Assembly: GCA_002841155.1 (NCBI GenBank)
Contig: PHEH01000010.1
Coordinates: 62,001 to 126,000 of the forward strand
Length of the DNA stretch: 64,000 bases
Reading direction: 5' to 3'
From: Alphaproteobacteria bacterium HGW-Alphaproteobacteria-18
GTDB taxonomy: Bacteria; Pseudomonadota; Alphaproteobacteria; Caulobacterales; Hyphomonadaceae
In this document: positions 62,082 to 64,000 of the stretch, piece after piece
Layout: every line of letters starts with the position of its first letter
Position numbering within the stretch: the first letter of the stretch is position 1
The notes under the pieces: generated by a model
The model's input: the letters and a program-made list of their open reading frames with translations, nothing else
The model's database searches: none
What the model was told of the DNA's origin: nothing
Translations under genes and position numbers: made by a program

Positions 62082-62858
62082 ATGACGCGCGTGGTGGCTG
62101 CTTTCGTGTTTCTCCTCGGCCTGACTGTTCCGGCAGCGATGGCAGAGCCCCGCGCGCGCGACGACGCCCTCATCAGCGCCTCCATCCTCAGTGCCCAGCA
62201 GCCGCTGGACGCCTGCGGCGGGCGCGACCTTCTCGACCATATCGTCCCCAACGGCCCCTTCCTGGAGGCCTGCAAATTCCATGATGCCTGCTATCGCTCC
62301 GGCGCGCTCGATCAGGGGCGGTGCGACGCCGATTTCCTGACCGACATGCGCGACGCCTGCGACCGCGACTATCCGGTCAGCAAGGCCCGCGCGCAGAACG
62401 CCGCCTGCCGGGTCGGGGCGGGCGCCTATTACAAAGCGGTCAATTCCCGGTTCGGATCGATGCTCTATCCCGGCGGGCGCACCGATGGCGCGCTCGGCGC
62501 CGTCACCCAGCGCGTGACGCGCGGTGGCGGCACGCCGCATCTGGAAGCCTGCGCGCAGGTCACCAACACTGCCAACCGTAAGCTTCGCTACTACCTCACC
62601 CTGCACGACGCGAAGGGAAAATGGGTCGCCACGGCGCCGGCGCTGAAATCCGCCGCGCTCCAGCCCGGCGACAGCCAGCAGCTCTGCGCCAGCACGGCCC
62701 TTTCCTTCTTCCGCAGCGCAGAGAATATCGGCCCGGCCTATGCCGTGACGCTGAAAGTCGATGACCCGGCCACGATCAATCCGTTCGGCGATCTTGTGAG
62801 CCTCGACCGGATGGACTGCGACACCGCCAGCGGCGCCTGCCGCAAGGTCGATCCTTAG
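62082..62858 (+). CDS. Secreted phospholipase A2-like protein
   Basis: A 258-residue exported protein with a signal peptide (about 1-20, ending AAMAEP). The mature part carries CKFHDACYRSG and then RCDADFLTDM, the C-x2-H-D-x-C-Y and C-D motif of the secreted phospholipase A2 fold; His-Asp catalytic pair and disulfide cysteines are present. The C-terminal 110 residues (CAQVTNTANRKLRYYL onward) are an extra domain of unknown role. It may act on lipids outside the cell or on its own outer membrane. The start is ATG 62082; no strong ribosome site. Its stop overlaps the end of the rubredoxin gene by three bases. Confidence 0.85.
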   Translation: MTRVVAAFVFLLGLTVPAAMAEPRARDDALISASILSAQQPLDACGGRDLLDHIVPNGPFLEACKFHDACYRSGALDQGRCDADFLTDMRDACDRDYPVSKARAQNAACRVGAGAYYKAVNSRFGSMLYPGGRTDGALGAVTQRVTRGGGTPHLEACAQVTNTANRKLRYYLTLHDAKGKWVATAPALKSAALQPGDSQQLCASTALSFFRSAENIGPAYAVTLKVDDPATINPFGDLVSLDRMDCDTASGACRKVDP

Positions 62859-63031
62859 ATCTCGACCATGTCGAAATCCGATTTCGGCGTTCCACACAGC
62901 GGGCAGATCCAATCTTCGGGAATATCCGCCCAGCGTGTGCCGGGCGCGAGACCCTCATTCGGGTCGCCCAGCTTTTCCTCATAGAGATACCCGCAGGTGC
63001 GGCACTGCCAGGATTTGAAATCGTCGCTCAT
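62855..63031 (-). CDS. Rubredoxin
   Basis: A 58-residue rubredoxin, a one-electron carrier with a single iron held by four cysteines. Cys10 and Cys13 (QCRTCGYLY) and Cys43 and Cys46 (DWICPLCGTPK) are intact, and the DPNEGLAPGTRWADIPEDW core is typical. ATG 63031 overlaps the TetR stop by four bases (ATGA), so it is translationally coupled to the regulator. Rubredoxins feed electrons to alkane hydroxylases and others; the divergent P450 is a neighbour, but P450s usually use ferredoxin, so a partnership is open. Confidence 0.95.
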   Translation of the reverse strand: MSDDFKSWQCRTCGYLYEEKLGDPNEGLAPGTRWADIPEDWICPLCGTPKSDFDMVEI

Positions 63032-63702
63032 TGTCTTTTCTCCTTCTCCCCGGAAGGCGTGCCGAGGCGTGCCCTCAGCGACGCGATCAGCGTGTCGCGC
63101 ACCGGCGCGGCGTCAAATTCCGGATCGATCAGCGCCTGCATCCGCATGCCCAGCAGCGCGCAGCCCGCCAGCAGCGCTTCGGCGTCCGCGTCCACGCCTT
63201 TGCGGACATGGCCTTTGGCCTGACCGCGCTCGATAAAGCCGCGGATCAACACGCGCTCGATCTCATGGGACTCGCCAAATGCCTCGCGCGTCTCCAGCCG
63301 GTCTGCCACGGCCGCCGCCAGCAGCATGAAATAGGTATCGGCTTCAGCCGAGCTGCGCATCGTCTCGCAATGCAGCTGCACGAAGGCACAGAGCGCCGTC
63401 AGCCCGTCCATCTCCGAGACCTGCGCGTCGTCCAACCCATCGGCCTGCCATTCATGCAGATGGGTGATCAGCGCGCGGATGAGGCCTTCCTTGGACCCAA
63501 AACGCTGGGTGACGAGGCCGCGCGAGAAGCCCGCCTCGCGGCCGATCGCATCAAAGGTCGCCGCCGACACGCCCTGCCCCGCCACAACCCGGATCGCTGC
63601 GCCCAGCAATTCGCGCTCCGACCGGTCCCGCCGCTCAGCCTGGGTCAGGCGCGCAAGCGGCGCCGCCGGATCGGTTCCCGTATTTGAGCCTGTGTCAGAC
63701 AT
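63028..63702 (-). CDS. TetR family transcriptional regulator
   Basis: A 224-residue repressor: N-terminal helix-turn-helix (about 25-70: ERELLGAAIRVVAGQGVSAA, FSRGLVTQRFGSKEGLI) and a helical ligand-binding domain. ATG at 63702 has AGGGG 7 bases upstream; a GTG two codons earlier is open. It overlaps rubredoxin and is divergent from the P450 gene, so it likely controls both from the 114-base gap, where an AACATGTT palindrome is seen at 63714-63721. Confidence 0.92.
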   Translation of the reverse strand: MSDTGSNTGTDPAAPLARLTQAERRDRSERELLGAAIRVVAGQGVSAATFDAIGREAGFSRGLVTQRFGSKEGLIRALITHLHEWQADGLDDAQVSEMDGLTALCAFVQLHCETMRSSAEADTYFMLLAAAVADRLETREAFGESHEIERVLIRGFIERGQAKGHVRKGVDADAEALLAGCALLGMRMQALIDPEFDAAPVRDTLIASLRARLGTPSGEKEKRQ

Positions 63703-63713
63703 ACGCACCCCTT

Positions 63714-63721
63714 AACATGTT
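63714..63721. promoter_or_regulatory. Candidate TetR operator half
   Basis: The perfect 8-base palindrome AACATGTT lies 12 bases upstream of the TetR start in the TetR-P450 divergent gap. Short palindromes occur by chance, so this is only a candidate. Confidence 0.22.
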
Positions 63722-63816
63722 TGTTGGCTGTATAGCAAGTTTATGGTAGGGCTTCCTGGAACCGGAAAAGCGTGCCGCACCCCGCAGGTCAAGTCCGGAA
63801 CCGGGAGGAAGAAACC

Positions 63817-64000
63817 ATGGCCATACCTGAACACATTGCCCACGAGATCGTTGACCCGAAAGCCTATGCCGATGGCAAGCGCGTGGATGACGCCTTCACC
63901 TGGCTGCGCGCCAATGCGCCGCTGGATGTGGCAACCGTGGAAGGCTTTGACCCCTTCTGGGTCGTCACCCGCCATGCCGATATCCTCACCATCGAGAAGC
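63817..64000 (+). CDS. Cytochrome P450, N-terminal start (3' end outside window)
   Basis: The first 61 codons of a probable cytochrome P450: MAIPEHIAHEIVDPKAYADG, then FTWLRANAPLDVATVEGFDP and FWVVTRHADILTIEK. The WLR-x-NAP and FWVVTRHADI elements are the usual first helix and strand of bacterial P450s. The heme-binding cysteine lies beyond the window, so class and substrate cannot be stated. A strong ribosome site, GGGAGGA, stands 6-7 bases before ATG. Divergent from TetR. Confidence 0.85.
   Translation, partial: MAIPEHIAHEIVDPKAYADGKRVDDAFTWLRANAPLDVATVEGFDPFWVVTRHADILTIEK

Overview
The window is about 64 kb of high-G+C, gene-dense chromosome from an alphaproteobacterium. The best fit is a Caulobacterales / Hyphomonadaceae-type organism. 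The evidence is gene content: the cell-cycle phosphotransferase ChpT next to a receiver protein and a CheR, a DUF4167 protein between prmC and clpB, the hisS-hisZ-hisG cluster with a short HisG, a carB-greA-ELM1 neighbourhood, and the carboxynorspermidine route to polyamines. Assignment to genus is inference. I see no tRNA, rRNA, CRISPR array, insertion sequence, integrase, prophage or replication origin. Most of the window is ordinary core chromosome; the accessory material is single genes and small intergenic repeats.

Layout. 1-4.1 kb: end of carB, greA, an ELM1-family protein and convergent mnmA. 4.1-5.4 kb: a visibly lower-G+C membrane pentapeptide-repeat protein that looks acquired. 5.5-7.5 kb: chpT, a single-domain receiver and cheR, transcribed in that order on the minus strand. 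7.6-15 kb: an envelope block, ydbH-ynbE-ydbL (AsmA-like inter-membrane bridge) divergent from two tandem LytM/M23 proteins. 15-17 kb: a secreted S9 peptidase. 17-25.5 kb (minus): CE15-like lipoprotein, MAPEG protein, prfA, aspartyl-protease lipoprotein, prmC, DUF4167, clpB. 25.6-26.8 kb (plus): DUF1214 and DUF1254 proteins. 26.8-32.6 kb (minus): lysC, ptsP, RodZ-like, ispG. 32.7-34 kb: ubiG, broken by a deletion at its SAM-binding loop, and a DUF924 protein. 34-37 kb: MFS transporter and M20 peptidase. 37.2-37.9 kb: a cluster of GC-rich hairpin repeats with a small hypothetical gene. 37.9-42.1 kb: hslO, a radical-SAM protein, an AraC regulator, a glyoxalase-like protein, argF. 42.2-43.5 kb: small genes. 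43.7-46.9 kb: carboxynorspermidine synthase-like gene, a sulfotransferase, nspC. 47-53.5 kb: nitrilase, secretory lipase convergent with a large LuxR-type ATPase regulator, a small P-loop ATPase, a thioesterase. 53.7-58.6 kb (minus): hisS-hisZ-hisG, then argD. 59-64 kb: chrA, a TerC-family protein, a hotdog thioesterase, a secreted phospholipase-A2-like protein, rubredoxin coupled to a TetR regulator, and the start of a divergent cytochrome P450.

How genes work together. CarB, ArgF and ArgD belong to arginine/pyrimidine supply; HisS/HisZ/HisG couple histidine biosynthesis with tRNA charging; LysC, PtsP, PrfA and PrmC are a housekeeping neighbourhood. YdbH-YnbE-YdbL and the two LytM proteins plausibly serve outer-membrane lipid supply and cell-wall remodelling. 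The least explained signals are a promoter-plus-terminator unit between hisG and argD that predicts an RNA of about 80 nt, the sulfotransferase inside the polyamine genes, two translationally coupled small reading frames at 42.7-43.2 kb, overlapping alternative hairpins before the TerC gene, and several families of palindromic intergenic repeats.
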